This document shows, piece by piece, positions 50,309-58,857 of a DNA stretch of 64,000 nt; positions within the stretch are counted from its first letter, which is position 1; each line of letters begins with the position of its first letter. This stretch comes from CAJXVY01 sp965660355 (GTDB lineage: Bacteria > Actinomycetota > Actinomycetes > Actinomycetales > Microbacteriaceae). Made by a program: the position numbers and the translations under genes. Below the pieces are notes generated by a model. It searched no databases, had not been told where the DNA came from, and saw nothing but the letters and a program-made list of their open reading frames with translations. The stretch lies in assembly GCA_965660355.1 (NCBI GenBank), contig CBFHZN010000007.1, forward strand, positions 1 through 64,000, written 5' to 3'.

Positions 50309-52435
50309 ATGCCTGTAGCGAAATCAAAACCACTCAAGTTGCAGAGTGTTGACCAAGGTGACCTAAAGAGACTTAGTCCTACCGAAGAAAACTATCTTGC
50401 ATACTTGGTCGGTACACATCTAATCGAGAGTGACAGTGATACTGGTAATATCACTCTCAGTTCGACAGGCAATAACTCGATAGGGTCTTTTACAGACACC
50501 TTCTTCAATGAACCTGACGGGACTCATCCCGCGTCCGCAATTACTTCGGGTACGACCACAACCGAACTTTATCAGGTTGGAGGTAGTGCGGATGAGACTG
50601 ATTCGGATTTTCGTAAACCTGTTGGATACTACAATCCCCCTACGGACGGGCCCGAGAGTGTCAGTTCCGAGGGTGTCTACGAAATGGCAGATTCTGACCT
50701 GAATATATTGATCGATAGAATCAATGGTAGAATCGCACAATCAGATTATCTTGGTCAGTTTCATCTAGGAACCACCGCTCCGAGTGGAGACTATAATCTC
50801 TTTCTGAACGGTGTCTTTACTGATACCCTAAACGACTCGACCGCAAATACCTACAATATCTACCGTAGGGAGTCACAGAGTGCGCCCAGTCAGATTTTGG
50901 ACAGCGACTCTAACCCAACCCTCATCATGTCAGTAAAACGGTCTCAGGGAGACTCTGGCGACTTTGAGGGGCTAGAGAGAATGACCGAAAGACAGGTCAG
51001 GGTCTCGCTGGGTCAGAGAGCAAAGACTCAAAGATCTCTGACCGGAGGTATCGGTTCATATCAGTTAAGGTCATCTTCACAAGGTGCGCCTTCGACTGGT
51101 TCGTGGAGAATCGTAGGAACCGCAACCAATACGAAGAAAGAGACCGATGAGATTTCATATACCCGAAATCGGGTCTCGACATTTACCCGACAAAGACCCA
51201 GTGCATTTACAAGAAACTCGGTTGATAACTTTGTGGGCAACTATGCGGGTGATTTTACTCGCGACTTCTCAGGTAACTTTGTAGGAAACTATAGTCGAGA
51301 CTTTATCGGAAACTATGTTGGCGATTATACCCGGGACTTTGCGGGTGCATATACCGGCAACTATTCGCGCACCTTTATTGGCGAATACTCCGGAAACTTT
51401 GTTGGCGATTTTGTGGGTAACTACACAAGGGGATTCACAAGAACCCTAACATTTTCACGAGACTCTACTCGTACAGTGACCGGATCATTCACGGGCGATT
51501 TTGTTGGTCAGAGAACGATCAACTTTGTGGGTAACTTTACGGGCAATTACAATCGAAACTTTATTGGTAACTATAGTAGAACGCCGTCATTTGTCGGGAA
51601 CTATTCAAGAAACATTACATCTACCAGAACCAGCACCCGAACAAGTAGTTCCACAGTAAGCGAAGGCCCATTTTACAGTGGTTCATTTGTTTTTCGAACC
51701 GGCGATAATCTTACAGAAGTTATTTGGAACGGAATTACTGTTGTATCTGAAGATTTTGGCCCATTAACATCTGTGCCCGGTACTGATGGGTATACTTATT
51801 TTAGAGGCGCTTTTCAGGCGGGGCCTTTCCCCGGGGGGTTTAGTGAATATTCGGTTTCTAGATCACGAACTGAGTCCTTCACTGGAAACTTTGCGGGCAA
51901 CTTTACTCGGGTATCATCATTCACCCGAACTAGCACAAGGACGGAGTCTTTTTCTAGGACTCGGGTCTCTTCATTTACTCGTCAGACTACAGGCGACTTT
52001 ATTGGTAACTTTACGGGCAATTTCACCCGATCAAGAACCGTTAACTTTACAGGTAACTTTATTGGAAACTATGCCCGGTCAGTTACCTATACCGGCAACT
52101 TCACAAGAGATCGCGAAACCAGTTTTACCCGGGACTTTACGAGAAATAGAATTTCGACTTATACTCGGGTCTCAACACGGAATAGTGTATTGAACTTTAC
52201 ACGCAACTCTACCAGAACCAGAACATCTGCGTTTACAAGAGAAAGAACAGGTACTCGAACTTCTTCGTTTACCCGAGACTTTACGAGAACAAGGTCATCA
52301 TCGTTTACCGGAAACTATAGTCGTGATATCACAGACACTTTCTCTCGAACATTGATAGATAGTTTTGTTGGCACAACAATTCAACCAACCAGTAGTGTGA
52401 TCGAGACCTATAGTCTTTATGTAAGATACGCATAA
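50309..52435 (+). CDS. Tetrapeptide-repeat virion protein A (708 aa)
   Basis: A 708-residue protein in three parts. Residues 1-280 form an N-terminal domain (TEENYLAYLVG, GTHPASAITSG, YQLRSSSQGAPSTGSW) shared with protein B. About 282-447 and 524-687 are unbroken runs of four-residue units of the form aromatic-x-(Gly or Arg)-(Asn or Asp), for example FVGN-YSRD-FIGN-YVGD. Between them a non-repeat insert of about 75 residues resembles a small globular domain. A conserved cap, SVIETYSLYVRYA, ends the protein. No enzyme motif is seen. Its position among fibre genes suggests an exposed fibre. Such repeats are known from some marine phages, but the fold is unknown to me. Confidence 0.75.
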   Translation: MPVAKSKPLKLQSVDQGDLKRLSPTEENYLAYLVGTHLIESDSDTGNITLSSTGNNSIGSFTDTFFNEPDGTHPASAITSGTTTTELYQVGGSADETDSDFRKPVGYYNPPTDGPESVSSEGVYEMADSDLNILIDRINGRIAQSDYLGQFHLGTTAPSGDYNLFLNGVFTDTLNDSTANTYNIYRRESQSAPSQILDSDSNPTLIMSVKRSQGDSGDFEGLERMTERQVRVSLGQRAKTQRSLTGGIGSYQLRSSSQGAPSTGSWRIVGTATNTKKETDEISYTRNRVSTFTRQRPSAFTRNSVDNFVGNYAGDFTRDFSGNFVGNYSRDFIGNYVGDYTRDFAGAYTGNYSRTFIGEYSGNFVGDFVGNYTRGFTRTLTFSRDSTRTVTGSFTGDFVGQRTINFVGNFTGNYNRNFIGNYSRTPSFVGNYSRNITSTRTSTRTSSSTVSEGPFYSGSFVFRTGDNLTEVIWNGITVVSEDFGPLTSVPGTDGYTYFRGAFQAGPFPGGFSEYSVSRSRTESFTGNFAGNFTRVSSFTRTSTRTESFSRTRVSSFTRQTTGDFIGNFTGNFTRSRTVNFTGNFIGNYARSVTYTGNFTRDRETSFTRDFTRNRISTYTRVSTRNSVLNFTRNSTRTRTSAFTRERTGTRTSSFTRDFTRTRSSSFTGNYSRDITDTFSRTLIDSFVGTTIQPTSSVIETYSLYVRYA
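51150..52370 (+). repeat. 12-bp/4-residue repeat arrays in protein A
   Basis: Two arrays (51150-51645 and 51875-52370) of 12-bp units such as AACTTTGTGGGT or AACTATAGTCGA, separated by a non-repeat insert. Codons vary among units, so the pattern is clearer in protein than in DNA. The strict four-residue spacing of Phe/Tyr is interrupted only by two-residue slips (for example PS and LT). Confidence 0.8.
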
Positions 52436-52438
52436 ATA
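52431..52438 (+). promoter_or_regulatory. Late promoter for protein B
   Basis: CATAAATA at 52431-52438, overlapping the stop of protein A and 26 bp before the ATG at 52465. One mismatch to the T4 consensus. Confidence 0.55.
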
Positions 52439-52464
52439 GGATATATTGATACAGGATTAGATGA

Positions 52465-54189
52465 ATGTCAAATGACACGCCACTTAAATTAGAAGGCACA
52501 AACGCAGACCTTCAACAGTTTTCTTCTACGGAAGAGAACTATCTTGCATATGTGGTCGGTCAATCGAACCTAGCGGGTACGACAGGTGATGTCGGGGATA
52601 TCACCCTAACATCTACCTCAAACCATTTGGTCGGTGATTTTGTTGATACTTTCTATAACGAACCCGTTGGGACTCATCCCGCATCTTCTATCTCTTCGGG
52701 GTCAACCACGACTAATCTATACCAAGTCGCAGGTTCGGCATCTCCTTCGACCGGCGCACTAAGACCAGTCAGTTATGAAGTCGATAGCAACGGCGATCCC
52801 AGTCTTTATGAAATGACCGATACGGACTTAAATGTCTTGGCAGATCGTCTCAATTCGCGGATTGCGACCTCCGATTATTCGGGAATCTATGCATTGGGGT
52901 CTTCTGCGCCGAGCGGAGATTATTCGGTTCATTTGTCAAGTGTGTTTTCGGATACACAGACAGACGGAACCAATGTAGATTATAATATCTACCAAAGAAC
53001 CACAATGCCTGCCCCCGCCACCACTCGGTCGATTGGTTTGCGTAGTGATGGTGATCTTCAGGAAATGGGAGATAGTGATATTGCGGACACGGTAGGCGCA
53101 TTTGTAAGAGCGTCCCGAGTCAATGGCGGTATCGGTTCATATCAACTGAGAAGTTCATCCGAAGGGACGCCGACCGATCCGGGTTCTTGGAAAGCAGTCG
53201 GTACTGCGACCAATACTCAAAAAGATTTGGTCGAATCGAATTATACGCGAAATCGTAGTTCCGCATTTACTCGTAACAGGGTAACTAACTTTGCGGGCGA
53301 CTTTGTGGGGAACTATGCAAGAAACTTCGCGGGTAACTTTGTTGGTAACTATGCTCGAAACTTTGCGGGCGACTTTGTAGGTAACTACTCTCGGACAAGC
53401 ACAAGGACTTCTACCAGAACCAGTACCCGAAACTTTGTGGGTAACTTTGTAGGTAACTTTGGTGGTAACTATGCTCGAAATTTTGTGGGCAACTTTTTTG
53501 GTAACTACGGAAGAACTGCGACCAGAACCAGTACTCGAACAAGCACCCGAAGTGCTACCGCATTTTACACCGGAAACTTTACAGGAACTTTTACTAGAGC
53601 TCTTGCATATGCGCGTTTCAGATCAAGTACTTTTAGTCGCACCGCATCATTTTTCCGGGAAGGGCCGCCGATTGCGCCAGGCGAACCAGGCCTGATTGAG
53701 TTTTATACCCGAACCGAGAATTATAGCAGAACATTTGTAGGTAACTATATTCGGTTCAACCAAGAACCTTATTCTAGGACATCTACCAGAACGAGTACAG
53801 GAAGTTTCTTTGGTAACTTTACCGGAAACTTTTTTGGCAACTTCTTTGGTAACTATAACCGATCCCGCGCCACAAGTTTTTTTGGTAACTTCACTCGCAC
53901 TTCTACTAGAACTAGTACCCGAAATGATATTGCATCTTATGCTGGTAACTTTGGGGGCAACTTTGTGGGTAACTACAACCGAAACCGAGTTACAAACTTT
54001 TTAGGAAACTTCACCCGAGACCGGGTCACAAACTTTGCCGGAAACTTTACTCGTAATCGAGTTACCAACTTTGCGGGCGACTTTGTTGGAAACTACAGTA
54101 GAAATATAGTTGATAACTTCACGGGAACAACAATTGGTTCAAGTTCAAGTGTAATTGAGACCTATACCCTCTATGTAAGAACCGCATAG
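52465..54189 (+). CDS. Tetrapeptide-repeat virion protein B, paralogue of A (574 aa)
   Basis: A 574-residue paralogue of the preceding gene. The N-terminal domain (1-255) matches A almost in register: STEENYLAYVVG, GTHPASSISSG, GGIGSYQLRSSSEGTP. Repeats run from about 257 to 375 and 410 to 555, with units such as FAGD-FVGN-YARN and FFGN-FTGN and STRT-STRT variants where Ser replaces the aromatic. A short Pro-rich insert (EGPPIAPGEPGL) splits them. It ends with the same cap, SVIETYTLYVRTA. Probably a duplicate that has diverged; whether both are in the particle is unknown. Confidence 0.75.
   Translation: MSNDTPLKLEGTNADLQQFSSTEENYLAYVVGQSNLAGTTGDVGDITLTSTSNHLVGDFVDTFYNEPVGTHPASSISSGSTTTNLYQVAGSASPSTGALRPVSYEVDSNGDPSLYEMTDTDLNVLADRLNSRIATSDYSGIYALGSSAPSGDYSVHLSSVFSDTQTDGTNVDYNIYQRTTMPAPATTRSIGLRSDGDLQEMGDSDIADTVGAFVRASRVNGGIGSYQLRSSSEGTPTDPGSWKAVGTATNTQKDLVESNYTRNRSSAFTRNRVTNFAGDFVGNYARNFAGNFVGNYARNFAGDFVGNYSRTSTRTSTRTSTRNFVGNFVGNFGGNYARNFVGNFFGNYGRTATRTSTRTSTRSATAFYTGNFTGTFTRALAYARFRSSTFSRTASFFREGPPIAPGEPGLIEFYTRTENYSRTFVGNYIRFNQEPYSRTSTRTSTGSFFGNFTGNFFGNFFGNYNRSRATSFFGNFTRTSTRTSTRNDIASYAGNFGGNFVGNYNRNRVTNFLGNFTRDRVTNFAGNFTRNRVTNFAGDFVGNYSRNIVDNFTGTTIGSSSSVIETYTLYVRTA
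53235..54130 (+). repeat. 12-bp/4-residue repeat arrays in protein B
   Basis: Arrays at about 53235-53595 and 53700-54130 with unit TTTGTGGGTAAC and variants, for example TTTTTTGGTAAC. A few blocks (53400-53430, 53520-53560, 53775-53800, 53900-53925) read as ACTAGAACTAGTACC-like Ser-Thr-Arg-Thr repeats. Confidence 0.8.
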
Positions 54190-54227
54190 ATAATACTAAA
54201 CGATAATGACCTTTGTAGGAGAAAGAA

Positions 54228-54701
54228 ATGAGTTATAGAAAATGGATGGACAATGCGTTTTGGGAAAGTCCCGAAAAGGAGATGCTAAACTGCATCCTTG
54301 AGATCGAAGATGATGTCGGTCGGGTAACCCGTCAGGTAATGAAGTTAAAACGAACCACCGAAGAAGGAGAAGAGAATCCTGATTTCAAAGAAGTGGTTGA
54401 CTTTCTAGGTTCTGACCTGATTGACAAGAATACCGAAGAACGCACCGAACGGAAAAAGAAAGAAGCAGAAGAAGAGAAACAACGAGAACTCGAACACGCA
54501 AAGGCGCGCAAACTCGAACAACTCTTCAACTACAAACTCGAAGCATTCGAGGTAGAAGAAATTAAGAACTGTAAGAATCGTCAGTTGAAGTCCAAACTTC
54601 GCCGTGCAAAATCCAAAGTCGAAGTGGATATGTACGCTATCATGATCATGATGGAAGAAAAGAAACGCGAAGAAGAGGAAAAGGCGAGTGGAAAAGACTA
54701 A
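54228..54701 (+). CDS. Coiled-coil protein of unknown function (157 aa)
   Basis: A 157-residue highly charged protein with a long Glu/Lys-rich coiled coil (about 70-115, KKKEAEEEKQRELEHAKARK). Its N-terminal FWESPEKEMLNCILEIEDDV is the most distinctive part. It follows the repeat proteins after 38 bp and has a good AGGAGA site. It may be a chaperone for fibre assembly, like T4 gp57/gp38 in role, but nothing proves it. It overlaps the next gene by 14 bp. Confidence 0.55.
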   Translation: MSYRKWMDNAFWESPEKEMLNCILEIEDDVGRVTRQVMKLKRTTEEGEENPDFKEVVDFLGSDLIDKNTEERTERKKKEAEEEKQRELEHAKARKLEQLFNYKLEAFEVEEIKNCKNRQLKSKLRRAKSKVEVDMYAIMIMMEEKKREEEEKASGKD

Positions 54702-55413
54702 GGGTTATGTTATAGTCGCATCCAACAAGATTAACTTTTATCGATATGCGATCAATCTTGCAGAGTCTATCCTAGATTATTATGAAGATGCAAAGATAAC
54801 TCTATTCTGTGAAGAGTGGATGTTCGAAGAACAACATCAAGAACTCTTTGACAATGTTGTCTTTTGTGGAAGTCATTATCGCGAAAAGTTAAATGGGATG
54901 GCGCAATCTCCGTATGATCTCACCATGTATCTTGATGCAGACATGGAGTGCGAGCACGAAGATATTCGACATGTGTTCGATGAATTGGGCGATCATGATG
55001 TTATGTTTAGTTGTCTGACAGACGATCGTTCTTATGTCTATGCAGAACGTGAGTTTGATACGCCCGAAGGAAAAGAAAAGTTCACTGTATGTGGAGCGGT
55101 TTGTCTTTATGACATGACTAAACCAATTGTTCGTGAATTCATGCAGGACTGGTGGGAACTCACACGAAGACAAATGGATGGAGAGTGGTGGCCTGAAGGA
55201 TATTCCGAGTCTCTACGCTCTTGGGATCAGTTTTCTCTTTGGTGGTTGATCGAAAAAGAACCTAAATATCAAGAGTTAAGGTTGGGCATTTTTGAAGATG
55301 ACCTTCGGTGGAACTATTACAATGCACTGAACTGGGCAGTCACAAAACCACAAGGAGAGGTTGTACTAAGGCATTACTCTTGTGGTCTAGACAAAGACGG
55401 TTATATTATTTAA
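54688..55413 (+). CDS. Glycosyltransferase-like protein, GT-A type
   Basis: A 241-residue protein starting with GTG inside the previous gene. It shows a nucleotide-sugar transferase plan: KGYVIVASNKINFYRYAINL at the N terminus, DLTMYLDADMECEHED (about 76-91) with the DxD motif, VCGAVCLYD and a C-terminal VVLRHYSCGLDKDG. The repeat proteins lie just upstream and an oxygenase just downstream, so fibre glycosylation is possible, but the acceptor is not visible. Confidence 0.65.
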   Translation: MEKTKGYVIVASNKINFYRYAINLAESILDYYEDAKITLFCEEWMFEEQHQELFDNVVFCGSHYREKLNGMAQSPYDLTMYLDADMECEHEDIRHVFDELGDHDVMFSCLTDDRSYVYAEREFDTPEGKEKFTVCGAVCLYDMTKPIVREFMQDWWELTRRQMDGEWWPEGYSESLRSWDQFSLWWLIEKEPKYQELRLGIFEDDLRWNYYNALNWAVTKPQGEVVLRHYSCGLDKDGYII

Positions 55414-55931
55414 TGGAAAGGTACATTAAGACCAAATTTGTTTCTTCCGATTTAATCGAAGAACTGATTGAATATTGTGAACAAGCTCATAAAGAAAAAG
55501 CAGGAATCGCTGACCTTGGGAAAGGTGGTAAACCTAAAGTAGATAAGAACCGAAGAAATACCATTAGATACCAGATTGATCCCAGACTTTTTCCAGAACT
55601 GACCCAAGAGTTTTTGGATCATTTTGATAACAAACATTTGGTCAGACAGATGGACTGTTTGTTATATGAAGAAGGATGTCATTTTAAAAGGCATAAAGAT
55701 ACTCATGATTATTCTTATGCAAGAGAATGGTCGGTTATTACTCTTATAGATAAATCAGAAGATTTAGAAGGAGGCGACCTTATCATCTACAAAAATGAAA
55801 GTGATGAGGTCGGAGAAAAAGTGCAGATTGAAATAGGCGAGTCTGTATTGTTTAAGTCAAATGATGTAGAGCATCAAATCACTCCGGTCACAAAAGGTTG
55901 GAGAAATTCGTTAGTCACTTGGTTATTTTAG
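55413..55931 (+). CDS. 2OG-Fe(II) oxygenase, prolyl-4-hydroxylase type
   Basis: A 172-residue protein with the complete iron and 2-oxoglutarate set of the P4H group: His94 and Asp96 (HxD in FKRHKDTHDY), distal His154 (DVEHQITPV) and Arg164 (KGWRNSLVTW) that binds 2-oxoglutarate. It could hydroxylate Pro or another residue, or a sugar or base. I take the ATG at 55413, which overlaps the upstream stop (TAATG), over an in-frame ATG at 55308. Oxygenases of this type are common in marine T4-like phages. Confidence 0.82.
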   Translation: MERYIKTKFVSSDLIEELIEYCEQAHKEKAGIADLGKGGKPKVDKNRRNTIRYQIDPRLFPELTQEFLDHFDNKHLVRQMDCLLYEEGCHFKRHKDTHDYSYAREWSVITLIDKSEDLEGGDLIIYKNESDEVGEKVQIEIGESVLFKSNDVEHQITPVTKGWRNSLVTWLF

Positions 55932-55934
55932 GAT

Positions 55935-56639
55935 ATGAACATGGCAGAACCAATTTTAAAAGACATTCCGGTACGTAATCAGGAACTACTTGAGATCCTG
56001 AATCAATATGTTGATCTCTATAACACAGATGGGTTTATGGATAATGTCCATCTTTACTGTGAAAATGAGAGGGATCAGGAAAATCGAGACCGTTGGTTGG
56101 GTGAAGAGTATTTACAAGAAATTATCGATATGGGAGAACAACATGAAGGGTTCCCCGATCACATGGTGGGGTATAACTTCAAACCTCACCAACCCGAACA
56201 CAACAGATTCGCCGATAATGTTGACTTAGACTACAGAAAATCTATCATGGATAAAATCTATGATATCAACGATCAGATGATGTTTTTTCTGGGAGTTCGT
56301 AATAACGCATTGACCTCTTTTTATCCGCCAGGCGGTTACATCTCATGGCACAACAATGCAAATGCGGCTGCGTATAACCTGATTTTCTCTTGGAGTGAAA
56401 CCGGAGAAGGTTGGTTTAAGTACAAACACCCCGAAACCGGTGAGATGGTACACATGCAAGACCATGCTGGATGGCAGTGTAAAGCAGGATACTTCGGTCA
56501 CTATGGTGAACCTGATAAACTTTGTTATCACGCTGCGAGTACTGACTGCCGAAGAATTACGGTGTCCTTTATCTTTAATATTTCGGATGGTTCTTTGACT
56601 CTACAAGATGAAGTGATTGATGAAATAAGTACCGAATAA
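55935..56639 (+). CDS. 2OG-oxygenase-like protein with altered metal motif (234 aa)
   Basis: A 234-residue protein with a beta-core ending like 2OG oxygenases: YPPGGYISWHNNANAAAYNL (His139-Asn-Asn), a central GEGWFKYKHPETGEMVHM and a distal CYHAASTDCRRITVSFIF (His199, Arg206). The usual HxD is replaced by H-N-N, so metal binding may be altered or lost. It is mid-operon after the P4H-like gene with a 3-bp gap. It may be a partner, a different fold, or a degenerate oxygenase. Confidence 0.55.
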   Translation: MNMAEPILKDIPVRNQELLEILNQYVDLYNTDGFMDNVHLYCENERDQENRDRWLGEEYLQEIIDMGEQHEGFPDHMVGYNFKPHQPEHNRFADNVDLDYRKSIMDKIYDINDQMMFFLGVRNNALTSFYPPGGYISWHNNANAAAYNLIFSWSETGEGWFKYKHPETGEMVHMQDHAGWQCKAGYFGHYGEPDKLCYHAASTDCRRITVSFIFNISDGSLTLQDEVIDEISTE

Positions 56640-56647
56640 CCCGTTCT

Positions 56648-56702
56648 CCAGTTTCCTTTTCATATAAATAAACTTGAAAGTGTTCTACTATCTGGAAACT
56701 GG
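56648..56702 (+). promoter_or_regulatory. Late promoter inside inverted repeat that covers the ribosome site
   Basis: TATAAATA at 56663-56670 is the late element. CCAGTTTCC (56648-56656) lies upstream of it and GGAAACTGG (56694-56702) downstream, next to the ATG at 56705. Read-through RNA could fold the two arms together and hide the GGAA ribosome site; RNA started at the late promoter lacks the left arm. This is the arrangement used by T4 gene e. Confidence 0.65.
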
Positions 56703-56704
56703 GA

Positions 56705-57064
56705 ATGGCATCATACGAAGAAATCACGATTGACCAAGGCGCAGATGTCGCTATTGAGGTTGAACTGGTCGAACAGGACGGTTCGAAGAAAGACCTTACT
56801 GGTTATGCCGCAGCTGCTAAGATGAAAAGACACTACAACTCTGTTGATAGTGACGATATTGTTGATTTTGCCGCAAATATTGCCGACCCCGCGACCGAAG
56901 GGGTCGTTATTCTCTCCCTTACAAATACCGAAACAGACCAGTTGAACACTCGTGGTCGTTATGTTTATGATGTAGAAATTTCTTTTAATGACTCGGATGG
57001 TAATGAACTTATCGAGAGAGTCTTGGAAGGGAAGGTGAAGGTATCACCATCAGTAACAAGGTAA
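56705..57064 (+). CDS. Conserved tail-fibre-associated protein (119 aa)
   Basis: A 119-residue beta-rich protein (EITIDQGADVAIEVELVEQD, KKDLTGYAAAAKMKRHY, RYVYDVEISFNDSDGNELIE as separate segments) that matches a small, widely shared structural protein of marine T4-like phages. It looks like a single Ig-like or BppU-type N-terminal domain. It probably sits at the base of fibres. It is controlled by the inverted-repeat late promoter at 56648-56702. Confidence 0.68.
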   Translation: MASYEEITIDQGADVAIEVELVEQDGSKKDLTGYAAAAKMKRHYNSVDSDDIVDFAANIADPATEGVVILSLTNTETDQLNTRGRYVYDVEISFNDSDGNELIERVLEGKVKVSPSVTR

Positions 57065-57068
57065 GTAG

Positions 57069-57299
57069 ATGACGACTCGGATACAAACTACGTCACGGGG
57101 GACTACCAAGGTAAGAAGAGTTACTGTTGGGAAACCCGTAAAAAGAATTGACCCGGCGAAGGTCGATGTTGATAATATTATTGGCATCGATACTTCGGGT
57201 AAAACGGATGGAGATGTGTTGGTTTATAACGCATCGAGTGATAACTTCGAATCAACTTTAACTTTAGATAAACAACTTATAAATGGAGGCCAGTACTAA
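57069..57299 (+). CDS. Small fibre-block protein (76 aa)
   Basis: A 76-residue basic protein: an Arg/Thr-rich N terminus (TTRIQTTSRGTTKVRRVTVG) and the C-terminal GKTDGDVLVYNASSDNFEST. The latter is the small G-D-x-L-x-Y-(N/D) module found in tail-fibre proteins. It ends with a one-base overlap into the next fibre gene. No other function visible. Confidence 0.6.
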   Translation: MTTRIQTTSRGTTKVRRVTVGKPVKRIDPAKVDVDNIIGIDTSGKTDGDVLVYNASSDNFESTLTLDKQLINGGQY

Positions 57300-58843
57300 T
57301 GGCATCAACAATTAGAATTAAACGTTCAGGAACCTCGGGTAATCCGAGTACGCTAGCGCAGGGTGAACTAGCGTATTCCTATTTTAATGGTGCTGGAGGA
57401 TATAGACTCTATGTCGGTACTGGCACAGAAACTCTCGGCGATGCAGCCAATCACGAAGTAATCGGTGGTAAGTACTATGTTGATCTTCTCGGCGGAGAAG
57501 GTAATGCACCCTTTGGTACTTTAACCGCAAACACGGCACTGATCGCCGACTCGGACTCAAAACTTGATCAAATCAAGATCGACAATATCACGATTGATGG
57601 AAACACCCTTTCATCATCTGCTGGTAATGTTATTCTTAGTCCCGCATCGAATGTAGATGTTTCGGGATCTCGAATCACCAACCTTGGTACTCCGGTTGCG
57701 GACAGTGATGCGACTACCAAAGCATATGTCGATCAACAAATCTCGAATGTCTCGTTCAGTATTGCGGACGATCAAGCGGACTCGGATGAGTTTTCTTCGG
57801 TATCAGGCGTACTGACCTTCTCGGGCGGAACCGGACTAACCTCAAATGTGACGGACGATGAAGTCACATTTGATCTGGATGACACCGGTGTTGTTGCGGG
57901 TTCTTATGGTTCGACCACCGAGATTCCGGTATTCAGTGTCAATGCTCAGGGTCAACTCGATAGTGCGACCACTGTTAGTGTTGCGACTTCACTGGAATTT
58001 AATGGTGACACAATTGATCTTCTGACCGAGGGTCTTACGGTTGTTGAAGGCGAAGGTATTGATGTCGCATATGACAGTGGAACCAATGTTCTGACTGTCA
58101 GCGGTGAAGACGCGACCACAACCAACAAAGGTATCGCATCTTTTGACACCAATGACTTTAGTGTTTCGTCAGGTGCGGTCTCGATCAAGACTGGGGGTGT
58201 TACTAACGCTCAGTTGGAAAACAGTTCATTTGTTCTGGGTTCCGATTCGGTCAGTCTGGGAGACACGCTTACAGATCTCAATGGACTGACATCGGTCAAT
58301 GTTGATAATCTGACACTTGATGGCAATACACTCGGAACATCGAGTGGTAATCTCTTCCTTGATCCAACCCCGGTCGGTGATAGTGGCAACGTTTACATCT
58401 ACGGTAATCTGATTGTCGAAGGTGAAACCACTACCCTCAACTCAACCGAGTTGTCAATCGGCGACCTGAACATCATCCTTGCGGATAGTGCGACTACCGC
58501 AGGCGAAGCAAATGGTGCGGGTATTACGGTCAATGGTGCGGACGCAACATTTACATATTCTGCTTCGGGTGATAAGTGGGTAACCAACAAACCGTTGGAT
58601 GTTGCGGATCAACTGTTTATTGACGGTGTTGCGTTTGAACAACTGGTCGACAGTGAGGTTGCGAATCTGTTGACTGCGGGTGAGGGTATTGACCTTACCT
58701 ACAATGATGGTACAGACGAACTGACAATCGCCGCAGAACTTGCAACACTCACTAATCCGGGTGTCGCATCTTTTGATTCGGATCAGTTTGCGGTATCATC
58801 TGGTGCAGTGACCATCTATCAATTGGATGGCGGCACATACTAA
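57299..58843 (+). CDS. Tail-fibre protein (514 aa)
   Basis: A 514-residue fibre-like protein. The start ASTIRIKRSGTSGNPSTLAQ then GELAYSYFNG is a conserved N-terminal motif of phage fibres (I-K-R-S-x-x-x-G-x-P-x-x-L-x-x-G-E-x-A). After it come beta-rich repeats with DGNTLSSSAGNV, DGNTLGTSSGNL, VVEGEGIDVAYDSG/LTAGEGIDLTYNDG and VASFD-type units. DSD triplets recur. A terminator follows. It is likely a stalk or shaft; receptor specificity is not visible. Confidence 0.75.
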   Translation: MASTIRIKRSGTSGNPSTLAQGELAYSYFNGAGGYRLYVGTGTETLGDAANHEVIGGKYYVDLLGGEGNAPFGTLTANTALIADSDSKLDQIKIDNITIDGNTLSSSAGNVILSPASNVDVSGSRITNLGTPVADSDATTKAYVDQQISNVSFSIADDQADSDEFSSVSGVLTFSGGTGLTSNVTDDEVTFDLDDTGVVAGSYGSTTEIPVFSVNAQGQLDSATTVSVATSLEFNGDTIDLLTEGLTVVEGEGIDVAYDSGTNVLTVSGEDATTTNKGIASFDTNDFSVSSGAVSIKTGGVTNAQLENSSFVLGSDSVSLGDTLTDLNGLTSVNVDNLTLDGNTLGTSSGNLFLDPTPVGDSGNVYIYGNLIVEGETTTLNSTELSIGDLNIILADSATTAGEANGAGITVNGADATFTYSASGDKWVTNKPLDVADQLFIDGVAFEQLVDSEVANLLTAGEGIDLTYNDGTDELTIAAELATLTNPGVASFDSDQFAVSSGAVTIYQLDGGTY

Positions 58844-58857
58844 ATAACGGTGAATGT

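Noticed and set aside
51150..54130. CRISPR-like array in the repeat genes
   Set aside because: Units are 12 bp, in frame and coding, with no constant repeat or spacers.
57282..57290. TATAAATG as a late promoter for the fibre gene at 57299
   Set aside because: It ends with a mismatch and lies only about 10 bp before the ATG, too close to leave a ribosome site in the transcript.
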